Below are positions 14,599 through 24,900 of a stretch of DNA of 34,202 bases, piece after piece. The notes under the pieces were generated by a model. It made no database searches. It was not told the DNA's origin and worked only from the letters and a program-made list of their open reading frames with translations. Position 1 is the stretch's first letter. Each line of letters starts with the position of its first letter. Both the position numbers and the translations under genes were made by a program. The DNA comes from JBGVMW01 sp045125095 (GTDB taxonomy: Bacteria; Bacillota; Clostridia; Lachnospirales; Lachnospiraceae): NCBI GenBank assembly GCA_045125095.1, contig JBGVMW010000135.1, positions 1-34,202 of the forward strand, written 5' to 3'.

Positions 14599-15531
14599 AT
14601 GAATGTGGAAGTGGTTTCGGGAGGCCGTAGGGTTATTCGAATCAATAGAGTTGCCATTACAGCTCTTATAATCGCAATTTTACTTCCGACAATTCTCTGT
14701 ATTGTGTTGTTTGTGCGTATGGATGCCATGCAGAAGCAAATTGATAGTCTTAGTGAGATAAGCGCATTGCAGAGTGAAGCACTTAAGCAGGAGGAAACTG
14801 TTGCAAACGAAAACCAGATGTCCGATACGTCAGAAATGGCGGGGGATAATGGTACAACAAATGGAAATGCAACAGTTAAGACGGTGTACCTGACATTTGA
14901 TGATGGTCCAAGTTCCAATACAGCAGAGATTCTGGATATATTAAAGGAATACAATGTGAAAGCTACTTTTTTCGTGACAGGAAAAACTGGCGACATGGCA
15001 GAGGAAATGTATCGACGCATTGTGGAAGAAGGGCATACATTGGGAATGCATTCTTATTCGCATCGTTACAGTGTTATCTATGAATCAGTAGATGCCTTTG
15101 CAGAAGATTTGACCAAATTACAGAGTTATTTAGAGGAAGTAACAGGTGTTAAGCCGATGTTGTACCGTTTTCCCGGTGGTAGCAGCAATCTGGTGAGTAA
15201 GACAGATATGCAGGATTTGATTGCATATTTACATGAACAGGGCATTGAGTATTATGACTGGAATGTTGCATGTGGCGATGCTACAGGGGCAGCATTGGAT
15301 GCAGAGGATATGGTAGACAATGTGATGAATGATATTCCATTATATACCAATTCTGTCGTCTTATTGCATGATGCAACAGACAAAAAAGATACCGTAAGGG
15401 CATTACCGGATATCATTACACAATTACAGGAGCAGGGAGTAGCCCTAAAGGCATTGGATGAAACGGTGGAACCCGTTCATCATATTAAAGTAGAGCCTAC
15501 TTTTATAGAAAGAGACAGGAGCAGAAATTGA
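14599..15531 (+). CDS. Membrane-anchored polysaccharide (peptidoglycan) deacetylase
   Basis: A NodB-family carbohydrate esterase of 310 residues. An N-terminal signal anchor (about 17-39) precedes a linker and the catalytic domain. Motif 1 is TFDDGPS (D101, D102), motif 2 HSYSH (metal-binding H151 and H155), motif 3 RFPGGSS, motif 4 WNVACGDA, motif 5 LLHD (H257). It should remove acetyl groups from GlcNAc or MurNAc in the wall, outside the membrane. AGGGGG (14586-14591) is 7 bases before the ATG at 14599; the longer frame from 14539 would start inside the promoter and is rejected. The stop overlaps the pyrH start by three bases, so both are probably co-translated. Confidence 0.92.
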   Translation: MNVEVVSGGRRVIRINRVAITALIIAILLPTILCIVLFVRMDAMQKQIDSLSEISALQSEALKQEETVANENQMSDTSEMAGDNGTTNGNATVKTVYLTFDDGPSSNTAEILDILKEYNVKATFFVTGKTGDMAEEMYRRIVEEGHTLGMHSYSHRYSVIYESVDAFAEDLTKLQSYLEEVTGVKPMLYRFPGGSSNLVSKTDMQDLIAYLHEQGIEYYDWNVACGDATGAALDAEDMVDNVMNDIPLYTNSVVLLHDATDKKDTVRALPDIITQLQEQGVALKALDETVEPVHHIKVEPTFIERDRSRN

Positions 15532-16232
15532 AAGAAATGAAACGAGTATTATTAAAATTAAGCGGTGAGGCACTTGCCGGAGCAAAGAAAACAGGATTTG
15601 ATGAACCAACGGTTACCGGTGTTGCAAAACAGGTGAAAGAGTTAGTTGATAATGGAACACAGGTAGGAATCGTAATCGGAGGTGGTAACTTCTGGAGAGG
15701 AAGAACCAGCGAAAATATGGAACGTTCCAAAGCAGACCAGATAGGAATGTTAGCAACCGTGATGAACTGTATTTATGTGTCAGAGATTTTCCGTTCAGTA
15801 GGACTGAAAACGACAGTAATGACACCATTTGTATGTGGTAACTTTGCAGAATTATATTCCAAGGATGCTTCTGAAAAATGCTTTGCAAAAGGTGAAGTAG
15901 TTTTCTTTGCAGGTGGAACCGGTCACCCTTATTTTTCAACAGATACAGCAACTGTGCTTCGTGCAGTGGAAATCGGTGCAGATGCTATCTTACTTGCAAA
16001 AGCAATTGATGGTGTGTATGATAGTGATCCTAAGACGAATCCGGATGCGAAGAAATATGACGAAATTTCTATTCAGGAAGTAGTAGAAAAACAGTTAGGT
16101 GTCATTGATATGACTGCTTCTATTATGTGTATGGAAAATAAAATGCCAATGCTTGTATTTGGATTAAATGAGGAAAACAGCATTGCAAATGCTACAACGA
16201 ATAAATTTAATGGAACAAAAGTAACAGTATAA
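15528..16232 (+). CDS. pyrH: UMP kinase
   Basis: Uridylate kinase of the amino-acid kinase fold, 234 residues, converting UMP to UDP for RNA and envelope precursors. Visible motifs are LLKLSGEAL (phosphate-binding N-terminus), VIGGGNFWRGR, GGTGHPYFSTDTA (UMP/ATP site) and LLAKAIDGVYDSDPK. The start is a TTG at 15528, 6 bases after AGGAG (15517-15521). The next ATG, at 15537, would be 15 bases away. The TTGA overlap with the deacetylase stop suggests translational coupling. frr follows after 20 bases. Confidence 0.97.
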   Translation: MKEMKRVLLKLSGEALAGAKKTGFDEPTVTGVAKQVKELVDNGTQVGIVIGGGNFWRGRTSENMERSKADQIGMLATVMNCIYVSEIFRSVGLKTTVMTPFVCGNFAELYSKDASEKCFAKGEVVFFAGGTGHPYFSTDTATVLRAVEIGADAILLAKAIDGVYDSDPKTNPDAKKYDEISIQEVVEKQLGVIDMTASIMCMENKMPMLVFGLNEENSIANATTNKFNGTKVTV

Positions 16233-16252
16233 TTAGATGGAGGTTTTGAGAG

Positions 16253-16804
16253 ATGGATGAAAGATTAACAGCATATGATGAAAAGATGCAGAAATCTTAT
16301 GATAATTTGTTGGGAGAATTTGGGACGATCAGAGCAGGACGTGCTAATCCGCATGTATTAGACAAAATCAGAGTGGATTATTATGGTACACCAACACCAT
16401 TACAGCAGGTGGCAAACGTAACAGTACCAGAACCACGTATGATTCAGATTCAGCCATGGGAAGCAACTCTTGTAAAAGAGATTGAGAAAGCAATTCTTTG
16501 CTCAGATTTAGGCTTAAATCCTACAAATGATGGTAAAGTAATCCGTCTTTTATTCCCTGAATTAACAGAGGATAGACGTAAGGAATTAGTAAAGGATATT
16601 AAGAAAAAGGGAGAAAATGCAAAGGTTGCTGTTCGTAACATTCGTCGTGACGGTAACGATGCATTCAAAAAGTTGAAAGGTAGCGATATTTCTGAGGATG
16701 AAATCAAAGAATTAGAAGCAGGCCTTCAGAAAGTGACTGACAAATATGTAGCAGACATTGATAAGGCAGTAGAAGAAAAATCCAAAGAAATCATGACAGT
16801 ATAA
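16253..16804 (+). CDS. frr: Ribosome recycling factor
   Basis: RRF, 183 residues, which with EF-G splits post-termination ribosomes. Diagnostic blocks are the N-terminal helix with FGTIRAGRANPHVLD, YYGTPTPLQQVANV, RMIQIQPWE and the C-terminal RRDGNDAFKKL helix with DISEDE. GGAGG precedes the ATG. It is in the standard pyrH-frr order and is followed by a good terminator, so uppS and later genes may need their own promoter. Confidence 0.98.
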   Translation: MDERLTAYDEKMQKSYDNLLGEFGTIRAGRANPHVLDKIRVDYYGTPTPLQQVANVTVPEPRMIQIQPWEATLVKEIEKAILCSDLGLNPTNDGKVIRLLFPELTEDRRKELVKDIKKKGENAKVAVRNIRRDGNDAFKKLKGSDISEDEIKELEAGLQKVTDKYVADIDKAVEEKSKEIMTV

Positions 16805-16827
16805 CAGAATTTCGAAAACGAAGTTCA

Positions 16828-16853
16828 GGGGCAGCATAGTACTGCCCCTTTTT
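16828..16853 (+). terminator. Intrinsic terminator between frr and uppS
   Basis: GGGGCAG (16828-16834) and CTGCCCC (16842-16848) form a perfect 7-bp GC-rich stem with a 7-base loop, followed by TTTTT. Confidence 0.88.
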
Positions 16854-16942
16854 GCGAATTTATGGAAACAGACAGTTTGCAAGGCGTTATTGTGTATAAC
16901 ATGCAGAAAGGAATGGCATCTTTTTGGATGCATGGTTGAAAA

Positions 16943-17659
16943 ATGGAAGAACAAAAGAGCAGAGTGCCAAATCATGTGGCAATTATTTTAGATGGAAATG
17001 GACGTTGGGCGAAAGCAAAAGGCATGCCTAGAAATTATGGACATTCACAGGGCAGTAAAAATGTGGAGCTTATCTGTGAAGAGGCGTATAAGATGGGGAT
17101 ACAGTATCTGACGGTGTATGCGTTTTCTACAGAGAACTGGAAACGCTCAGAGGAAGAAGTGTCCGGTCTTATGATGCTTTTGCGCAATTATATGAAAACA
17201 TGTTTAAAGACAGCGGAGAAGAATCGCATGTGTGTCCGTGTAATTGGAGAAAAATCTAGACTGGCACCGGATATTCAAAGCCGAATTGCAGAGTTAGAAA
17301 ATGCAACGAAAGAGAATGATGGTTTGCATTTTACCATTGCGTTAAATTATGGCAGCCGTGATGAAATCACAAGAGCCATAAACCATATATATGAGGATAT
17401 GGAAGCAGGTGTTCTGCCAAAGGAACCGGTTACAGAAGAAATAATCAGCAATTATTTAGATACAAAAGGGTTGCCGGATCCGGATTTGTTAATTCGTACC
17501 AGTGGAGAATTACGCTTATCGAATTTTCTGTTATGGCAGTTGGCATATACAGAGTTTTATTTTGCGGATGTACATTGGCCGGATTTTTCAAAAGAAGAAT
17601 TAGAGAAGGCTGTCGCACATTATAACAAGCGAGACAGACGTTTCGGTGGAGTTAAATAA
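16943..17659 (+). CDS. uppS: Undecaprenyl diphosphate synthase
   Basis: A cis-prenyltransferase of 238 residues that makes the C55 lipid carrier for peptidoglycan. Motifs are IILDGNGRWA (catalytic D17), GHSQGSKN, VYAFSTENWKR, LNYGSRDEI and the C-terminal RTSGELRLSNFLLWQLAYTE. No clear Shine-Dalgarno precedes the ATG at 16943, which is unusual beside its neighbours. A 12-codon frame (16901-16939) ends 3 bases before it and could feed ribosomes by reinitiation, but that frame also lacks a ribosome site. cdsA follows with a 13-base gap. Confidence 0.97.
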   Translation: MEEQKSRVPNHVAIILDGNGRWAKAKGMPRNYGHSQGSKNVELICEEAYKMGIQYLTVYAFSTENWKRSEEEVSGLMMLLRNYMKTCLKTAEKNRMCVRVIGEKSRLAPDIQSRIAELENATKENDGLHFTIALNYGSRDEITRAINHIYEDMEAGVLPKEPVTEEIISNYLDTKGLPDPDLLIRTSGELRLSNFLLWQLAYTEFYFADVHWPDFSKEELEKAVAHYNKRDRRFGGVK

Positions 17660-17672
17660 AGGAGGTCTGTGT

Positions 17673-18470
17673 ATGTTTAAGACCAGATTACTGAGTGGTA
17701 TTGTATTAGTTATCATTGCTACAGCCTTGTTGCTGGCTGGTGGTGAAGTGCTGTTAGGCGCATTATTTTTGATTTCTATGATAGGATTATACGAGTTGTA
17801 TCGTGTAATCAAAATGGAAAAAAGCTTGCTTGCAGTTGTAGGATATGTTGCAGTAGCAGCATTGTATGTAATGCTGTATTTCAAGCAAATGGAGTACTTA
17901 TATATTCTGGTGTTAGTGTCCATTATGGCAATTATGGCAGTGTATGTCTTTACCTATCCAAAATATAAGACGGAGCAGGTTATGCTTGTGTATTTTGGTA
18001 TTTTTTATGTAGGACTCATGTTGTCATATGTATACCAGACAAGAATGTTGGAAGGTGGAATCTATCTTGTATGGATGATCTTCATCTGTTCCTGGGTATG
18101 CGATACTTGCGCTTATTGTGTTGGTATGCTGATTGGTAAACATAAAATGTCACCAAAGCTGAGTCCCAAAAAATCAATTGAAGGAGCAATCGGCGGAGTT
18201 GCTGGTTCCATGATTTTTGGTGGTGTGTATGGGACGGTGTGCGCAGAGCATTTAACATTATTCCAAAATCCAACCATTTCACTTATTATCATAGCATTTG
18301 TGGGAGCATTGATTTCCATGGTAGGTGATCTTGCGGCATCTGCAATCAAACGTAATTATGAGGTTAAAGATTATGGGACACTGATACCGGGACATGGTGG
18401 AATCTTAGACCGTTTTGACAGTGTGATTTTTACGGCACCGGTGATTTATATTTTATCCGTACTGCTGTAA
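17673..18470 (+). CDS. cdsA: Phosphatidate cytidylyltransferase
   Basis: CDP-diglyceride synthase, 265 residues, which makes CDP-diacylglycerol from phosphatidate and CTP in the membrane. It is hydrophobic throughout, with about seven or eight helices. The family signature is complete near the C-terminus: SAIKRNYEVKDYGTLIPGHG followed by GILDRFDS. AAAGGAGG (17658-17665) lies 7 bases before the ATG at 17673; an in-frame ATG at 17646 lies inside uppS and has no ribosome site. Confidence 0.97.
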   Translation: MFKTRLLSGIVLVIIATALLLAGGEVLLGALFLISMIGLYELYRVIKMEKSLLAVVGYVAVAALYVMLYFKQMEYLYILVLVSIMAIMAVYVFTYPKYKTEQVMLVYFGIFYVGLMLSYVYQTRMLEGGIYLVWMIFICSWVCDTCAYCVGMLIGKHKMSPKLSPKKSIEGAIGGVAGSMIFGGVYGTVCAEHLTLFQNPTISLIIIAFVGALISMVGDLAASAIKRNYEVKDYGTLIPGHGGILDRFDSVIFTAPVIYILSVLL

Positions 18471-18513
18471 ACGGAAAATGTTGCATATAATTTTAGAAGA
18501 GGTGTGAAATGTC

Positions 18514-19662
18514 ATGAAAAAAATAGCAATACTCGGTTCCACTGGTTCAATTGGAACCCAGACTCTTGATATTGTAGATCAGAATGAAGATTTACAGGTT
18601 GTGTCCCTTACAGCGGGCTCTAACATCAAATTGTTAGAAGAACAGGCAAGAAAATATCATCCAAAGATGGTAAGTATCTGGGATGAAAAGAAGGCAAAAG
18701 AATTAGCAGACCGTCTGAAGGATACCGATATAAAAGTAACAACAGGCATGGATGGGTTGATAGAAGCGGCCTCTTTAGAGGATGCTGATATTACGGTAAC
18801 AGCCATTGTCGGCATGATAGGTATTCAACCAACCATAGCGGCGATACGTGCAGGCAAGGATATTGCATTAGCCAATAAGGAAACGTTGGTAACAGCCGGA
18901 CATATTATTATGCCCTTAGCGAAAGAATATAATGTGAAAATTCTTCCAGTGGACAGTGAACACAGTGCTATTTTCCAATCTATGCAGGGAGAAAAGGAAC
19001 GACAGGTTCATAAAATTCTTCTAACGGCATCCGGTGGTCCATTCCGTGGAAAAACAAAAACAGATTTAGAAAAAGTACAATTAGAGGATGCATTGAAGCA
19101 TCCGAACTGGAGCATGGGGCATAAGATAACGATAGATTCTTCCACTTTAGTTAATAAGGGACTGGAAGTAATGGAGGCAAAATGGCTGTTTCATGTAGAG
19201 TTAGATCAGATACAGGTAGTGGTTCATCCACAGAGTATTATCCATTCCGCAGTAGAGTATGTAGATGGTGCAGTGATGGCACAGCTTGGGACACCGGATA
19301 TGCGTTTGCCGATACAGTATGCATTATTTTATCCGGACAGACGGTATCTGAAGGGGGAACGTCTTGATTTATACAAATTAAAACAACTTACCTTTGAGGA
19401 ACCGGATATGGAGACCTTTGAGGGACTTTCTCTTGCATTGGAGGCTGGAAAAATCGGTGGTTCCATGCCAACGGTGTTCAATGCGGCAAATGAAAAAGCA
19501 GTCAGCATGTTCTTAAACCGGGAAATACGATACTTAGAAATCACAGAAATGATTAGAAGTTGTATGGAACAACATAAGACAATACAGAATCCGACCGTAG
19601 AGGAAATCTTACAGACAGAGCAGGAAACATACGAATGGATAAACAGTAGTTTTCGAAAATAG
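18514..19662 (+). CDS. dxr: 1-deoxy-D-xylulose 5-phosphate reductoisomerase
   Basis: DXR (IspC), 382 residues, the first committed enzyme of the MEP isoprenoid pathway. The NADPH-binding start is KKIAILGSTGSIGTQTLDI. ALANKETLV, the metal-site segment PVDSEHSAIFQ, LTASGGPFRG, WSMGHKITIDSSTLVNKGLE and HPQSIIHS cover the substrate site. It feeds isoprenoid units to UppS two genes upstream, and ispG of the same pathway lies two genes downstream. An AGAGGTG stretch about 10 bases upstream is the likely ribosome site. Confidence 0.98.
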   Translation: MKKIAILGSTGSIGTQTLDIVDQNEDLQVVSLTAGSNIKLLEEQARKYHPKMVSIWDEKKAKELADRLKDTDIKVTTGMDGLIEAASLEDADITVTAIVGMIGIQPTIAAIRAGKDIALANKETLVTAGHIIMPLAKEYNVKILPVDSEHSAIFQSMQGEKERQVHKILLTASGGPFRGKTKTDLEKVQLEDALKHPNWSMGHKITIDSSTLVNKGLEVMEAKWLFHVELDQIQVVVHPQSIIHSAVEYVDGAVMAQLGTPDMRLPIQYALFYPDRRYLKGERLDLYKLKQLTFEEPDMETFEGLSLALEAGKIGGSMPTVFNAANEKAVSMFLNREIRYLEITEMIRSCMEQHKTIQNPTVEEILQTEQETYEWINSSFRK

Positions 19663-19680
19663 ATTAGCAGGAGACAGAAT

Positions 19681-20730
19681 ATGAAAGTTATTTTAGCACT
19701 CATTATATTTAGTGTAATTGTAATTATACATGAGCTTGGTCATTTTCTTTTGGCAAAAAGAAACGGAATCGGTGTTACCGAATTTGCAATTGGTATGGGT
19801 CCAAAATTATTTCACATAAAAAAGGGTGAAACCGATTATTGTGTAAAATTACTGCCCTTTGGTGGTTCTTGTATGATGGTGGGCGAAGATGGTATGGGAG
19901 AAGAAGAAGAAATCAACAGTGAAATTTCCTTTTCATCTAAGACAGCTTGGCAAAGGATTGCTGTTGTTGCAGCTGGTCCAATCTTTAATTTTTTACTTGC
20001 ATTTTTCCTTGCCTTCTTTATTGTTGGCTCCATTGGTTATGATGCTCCGGTTGTAGCTGGTACCATAGAAGGATATCCGGCAGCAGAAGCAGGATTGCAG
20101 GAGGGGGATGTTATTATCCGCTTGGATAATGAGCATGTGCATGTATCCAGAGAAGTATCCGTTTTTACTATGGTGAATCAGAATGCAGACTCCGTTAAGG
20201 TGGAATATGAGCGCAATGGAAAGCGTGCCACAGTAGAAATTCCAAAGGTACAGGGCGAAGATGGCAGATATCTGATGGGAATGACCATGTCTGGGGAACG
20301 TACAAAGGGAAATGCGTGGGATGTGGTAAAATATAGTGCTTACGAGGTACGTTACTGGATTAAAACCACAATCAAAAGTATTGGAATGTTGTTCAAAGGA
20401 CAAGTGAAGGCAAATGATTTGTCTGGCCCGGTTGGAATCGTCGACCAGATTGGAGAGACGTATGATGCTGCTAAAGAAGAAGGGGCATTTGTGGTATGGC
20501 TAAATATGGTAAATATGGCGATTTTCCTGTCAGCAAATATCGGTGTTATGAATTTGCTACCAATACCCGGATTGGATGGCGGTAGATTGCTGTTCCTTAT
20601 TATAGAAGTGATTCGTGGAAAAAAAATACCACCAGACAAAGAAGGTATGGTGCATTTTGCCGGTCTTGTGCTTTTGATGGGGCTGATGGTATTTGTAATG
20701 GCAAATGATATCCGTAAACTGTTTGTTTAA
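19681..20730 (+). CDS. rseP: Site-2 intramembrane zinc protease
   Basis: An M50-family protease (RseP/RasP) of 349 residues that cuts membrane-bound anti-sigma factors and signal peptides. The first helix holds the zinc motif HELGH (H17, E18, H21). A PDZ domain spans about 115-200, with EGYPAAEAGLQEGDVIIRLD at its core. The third zinc ligand is in LPIPGLDGGR near residue 298. The C-terminal helices include GLVLLMGLMVFVMAND. The start follows an AGGAG box in a 15-base gap after dxr. This dxr-rseP order is conserved in many Firmicutes. Confidence 0.96.
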   Translation: MKVILALIIFSVIVIIHELGHFLLAKRNGIGVTEFAIGMGPKLFHIKKGETDYCVKLLPFGGSCMMVGEDGMGEEEEINSEISFSSKTAWQRIAVVAAGPIFNFLLAFFLAFFIVGSIGYDAPVVAGTIEGYPAAEAGLQEGDVIIRLDNEHVHVSREVSVFTMVNQNADSVKVEYERNGKRATVEIPKVQGEDGRYLMGMTMSGERTKGNAWDVVKYSAYEVRYWIKTTIKSIGMLFKGQVKANDLSGPVGIVDQIGETYDAAKEEGAFVVWLNMVNMAIFLSANIGVMNLLPIPGLDGGRLLFLIIEVIRGKKIPPDKEGMVHFAGLVLLMGLMVFVMANDIRKLFV

Positions 20731-20813
20731 GAGAAATAAGAGAGTCGTGTGAGAAATCAAGATATTTGTTTCGCTGAGGCATAATTACTATGTTGCAAAG
20801 CGAGGGAATGGAG

Positions 20814-21878
20814 ATGCATATGAGAGAACATACAAAAGTGATTCAGATTGGTAACAAGGTAATCGGTGGCGGTAATCCTGTATTAATTCAGTCCATGACA
20901 AATACAAAGACAGAAGACGTAGAAGCAACCGTTGCACAGATTGAGCGTCTGACCAATGCGGGGTGTGATATTATCCGCTGTGCCGTGCCAAACATGGAAG
21001 CAGCTGCAGCGTTAGAGGAGATTAAGAAACGTATTCAGATACCATTGGTAGCGGATATTCATTTTGATTATCGTCTTGCCATTGCGGCAATGGAACATGG
21101 TGCAGACAAAATCCGTATCAATCCCGGAAATATTGGTGATGAAGAAAAAGTAAAAGCGGTTGTCCGGAAAGCCGAGGAATGCAAGGTACCAATCCGTGTA
21201 GGTGTAAACAGTGGTTCTCTTGAAAAAAAATACTTAGAAAAATACGGAAGTGTTACCGCAGAAGGCATAGTAGAAAGTGCATTAGAAAAGGTAGCACAGA
21301 TTGAGTCTTATGGATATGACAATCTGGTTATCAGCATTAAATCTTCAGATGTACTGATGTGCGTAAAGGCACACGAACTTTTGGCAGAAAAGACCAATTA
21401 TCCACTCCATGTAGGGATTACTGAATCAGGCACCGTCTTATCCGGTAATATCAAGTCTGCGGTAGGTCTGGGAATTATTTTAAATCAAGGAATTGGTGAT
21501 ACTATCCGTGTATCTCTGACAGGAGACCCGGTAGAAGAGATTAAATCTGCAAAACTGATATTAAAGACATTAGGTTTACGAAAAGGCGGAATTGAAATTG
21601 TATCCTGCCCAACATGCGGACGCACCCAGATCGATTTAATCGGTCTTGCCAACCAGGTGGAAAATATGGTAGCAGACATTCCGTTAAATGATATCAAAGT
21701 AGCAGTAATGGGGTGTGTAGTCAATGGTCCGGGAGAAGCCAAGGAAGCAGATATCGGAGTTGCAGGCGGCATCGGTGAAGGTCTGATTATCAAAAAAGGA
21801 CAGATACTCCGCAAGGTGCCGGAAGAACAATTGTTAGAAGAATTGCGCAAGGAATTGTTGGCTATGACAGACCGTTAG
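20814..21878 (+). CDS. ispG: 4-hydroxy-3-methylbut-2-enyl diphosphate synthase
   Basis: IspG (GcpE), a 4Fe-4S enzyme of the MEP pathway, 354 residues from this start. The TIM-barrel part contains IQSMTNTKTEDVEATV, DIIRCAVPN, PLVADIHFDYRLA and IRINPGNIG. The iron-sulfur cysteines are in SCPTCGRTQ (two) and VMGCVVNGPGE (one), with the conserved EAKEADIG following. In-frame ATGs occur at 20790, 20808, 20814 and 20820. GAGGG (20802-20806) is 7 bases before 20814, and GGAG (20810-20813) is 6 bases before 20820, so either of the last two may be used. Confidence 0.97.
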   Translation: MHMREHTKVIQIGNKVIGGGNPVLIQSMTNTKTEDVEATVAQIERLTNAGCDIIRCAVPNMEAAAALEEIKKRIQIPLVADIHFDYRLAIAAMEHGADKIRINPGNIGDEEKVKAVVRKAEECKVPIRVGVNSGSLEKKYLEKYGSVTAEGIVESALEKVAQIESYGYDNLVISIKSSDVLMCVKAHELLAEKTNYPLHVGITESGTVLSGNIKSAVGLGIILNQGIGDTIRVSLTGDPVEEIKSAKLILKTLGLRKGGIEIVSCPTCGRTQIDLIGLANQVENMVADIPLNDIKVAVMGCVVNGPGEAKEADIGVAGGIGEGLIIKKGQILRKVPEEQLLEELRKELLAMTDR

Positions 21879-21961
21879 TTCGGTCGTTCAAGGATCGTCT
21901 GTGGGTATGAAAGGCGTACGGTTAATATATTGCAACTATATAGTTTAGAAAGAGTGAAATC

Positions 21962-24900
21962 ATGACAAAATCTTTTTTTGAAGTGTTTCCTGATTTAAAA
22001 TTAGACGGTGAATTGCGGCACTTGTTTGAGGACGTTATGGTAACAAAAGTGTCCTCAAACACAGCAAGAGATTTCATACGAGTGTACATAGAAAGCCACC
22101 ATTTGATAGAAAAAAAGCATATCTATCAGATGGAGGCTTCTATTGTTACACAGGTTTTTCGAAACCGAAATATACAAGTGAAGTTATATGAGAAGTTTAT
22201 GCTCTCTGCCCAGTATACACCTAAATTTTTATTTGAGGAATACAGAGACAGTATTTTAGAGGAATTGAAAGCCTACCGTCACATAGAGTACATGCTGTTA
22301 AAAACAGCAGAATATGAATTTCCAGAGGATAATGTGCTGAAATTAAAGGTTCGTGGTGATGCGATTATGCAATCGGGAAAGGCAGAGGTACTTCGCATAC
22401 TTGATAAAATATTTCATGAACGCTGCCAGATACCGGTTCAGATTGAAGTAGAAGACAAGCCACCGGAAAAGAGCAAGGAATTAGAGCGGCGTGAACTGAA
22501 GATGCAGCAACAGATTACCTGGATGGTAGACAATATTCAGGCGGCTCAAAGTGCAAATAGCCAGAATTCCGATGCAATAATGGAATCAGATAATGGCGAG
22601 CTTCCTTGGGATGACAACGCATCCGGCAAATTAGCAGAACCAGCACAGAAAAAAGACAGCAAGCCGGCTGACAAGAAACCGGAGGAAAAGAAATTCGATG
22701 GCTTCAAGAAAAAAGAAGGCTTTCGTCGCAGCTTTACTCCGCGCAAATCTGATAATCCAAATGTTATCTTTGGGCGTGAAATATATGATGAGGAAGAAGT
22801 GCTTTCCATCAGACAGATAGAAGATGAAATGGGTGAGGTAGTAATCCGCGGTAAGATTCTGGGTGTAGAACAGCGTGAAATCCGTGGAGAAAAGACAATT
22901 TTAAGTATCAGCGTAACAGATTTTACAGACACCATTGTTATGAAAATGTTTGTAAAAAATGAGAATCTGCCAGAACTGTTAGAACGTATCAAGAAAGGCA
23001 ATTTTATTCTTGTAAAAGGGATTGCCATGTTGGATAAGTTTGACCATGAAGTGACCATTCAGTCCATCAATGGCATTATGGCAATACCGGATTTTACCAC
23101 ATCCAGAATGGATAATGCAGTGGAAAAGCGTGTGGAGCTTCATTGTCATACGAAAATGAGTGATATGGATGCAGTTTCTGATATTGGTTCCATTATGAAG
23201 CAGGCAATGAAATGGGGGCATAAGGCACTTGCAATCACAGACCACGGTGTTGTGCAGGCATTTACCGAAGCAAGCCATGCGTTACCGAAAGATACTGATT
23301 TCAAGATTATTTACGGCGTGGAAGGTTATATTGTAGACGACATTAAGGAATTGGTAGAAAATTCAAAGAACCAGAGTCTTCACGATACTTATGTGGTATT
23401 TGACTTAGAAACTACCGGATTCAGCCCGGAGAAGAACAAAATTATAGAAATTGGTGCAGTAAAAGTAGAGAATGGAAAAATTACTGACCGTTTTTCAGAA
23501 TTTGTAAATCCACAGGAACCGATACCATTCCGTATTGAACAGTTGACAGGAATCAAGGATTCTATGGTAATGGATGCGGATACCATTGAGAACATTTTAC
23601 CAGCCTTTATGGAATTCTGCGGCGATGCGGTAATGACTGCTCACAATGCAGAATTTGATATGAGCTTTATCAAATATAATTGCGAGAAATTAGGCATCAA
23701 AAAAGAATTTACCATTGTAGATACGGTGGCAATTTCCAGAATTTTGCAACCACATTTGAAGAAACACACGCTGGATACCGTGGCGAAGGACTTAGGCGTA
23801 TCTTTGGAGAATCATCACCGTGCGGTGGATGATGCAGAAGCAACAGCAGGCATTTTCCTCAAATTTATCGAGATGTTAGAAGAAAAGGATATCAAAAATC
23901 TTGATAAATTGAATGAGCAGTCGTATATGTCTGACAAAAAAATCAAGAAATTGCCGACTTATCATGCGATTTTCCTGGCAACAAATGATATTGGAAGAAT
24001 TAATTTGTATCGTTTGGTATCGTTATCTCATTTGGAGTATTTTAACAGAAGGCCTCGTATACCGAAATCGGTGTTTAACAAGTATCGGGAAGGTATTCTG
24101 CTCGGTTCTGCCTGTGAAGCGGGAGAGCTGTTTCAGGCAATTCTATATGGAAGGAGCGATGCAGAAATCACCCGACTGGTTCATTACTATGACTATTTGG
24201 AAATACAGCCGGTTGGAAACAACATGTTTATGTTGGAAAGTGATAAATATCCGCCAAATACGGTGGAAGATTTGCAGGAACTGAACCGTAAGATTGTAAA
24301 GCTGGGGGAAGATTTTCATAAGTTAGTAGTGGCAACCTGTGACGTACATTTCTTAAATCCGGAGGATGAAGTATACCGAAGAATTATTATGGCAGGAAAA
24401 GGTTTTGCCGATGCGGATAACCAGCCACCATTATATCTGCACACAACGGATGAAATGCTGGAGGAATTCAAGTATTTAGGTTCCGAAAAAGCAGAGGAAG
24501 TAGTTATCACTAACCCGAATAAAATTGCAGATATGTGTGAGAAAATTGACCCGGTACGTCCGGATAAGTGTCCACCTGTCATTGAAGATTCCGACAAGAC
24601 ACTCCGTGAGATTTGTTATCGAACGGCAACCGCCATGTATGGAGAAGATTTGCCGGAGATTGTTAAGGAACGATTAGAGCGAGAGTTAAATTCCATTATC
24701 AGCAATGGATTCGCTGTTATGTATATTATTGCCCAGAAGCTTGTGTGGAAATCCAATGAGGATGGCTATCTGGTAGGTTCCAGAGGTTCCGTTGGTTCCT
24801 CCTTTGTAGCCACTATGTCAGGTGTTACGGAGGTAAATCCTCTGCCACCTCATTATTACTGCAAGAACTGTCATTACTCCGATTTTGATTCCCCGGAGGT

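Noticed and set aside
14499..15020. 173-codon minus-strand open frame
   Set aside because: It lies across the NodB-family deacetylase promoter and gene, has no ribosome site, and encodes no recognisable motif, while the plus-strand frame has all five catalytic motifs.
16901..16939. 12-codon leader frame (MQKGMASFWMHG) before uppS
   Set aside because: No ribosome site and no sign of attenuation structure; it is mentioned with uppS but not called as a gene.
22546..23058. 170-codon minus-strand open frame inside polC
   Set aside because: A shadow of the well-supported PolC coding region; low-complexity composition and no ribosome site.
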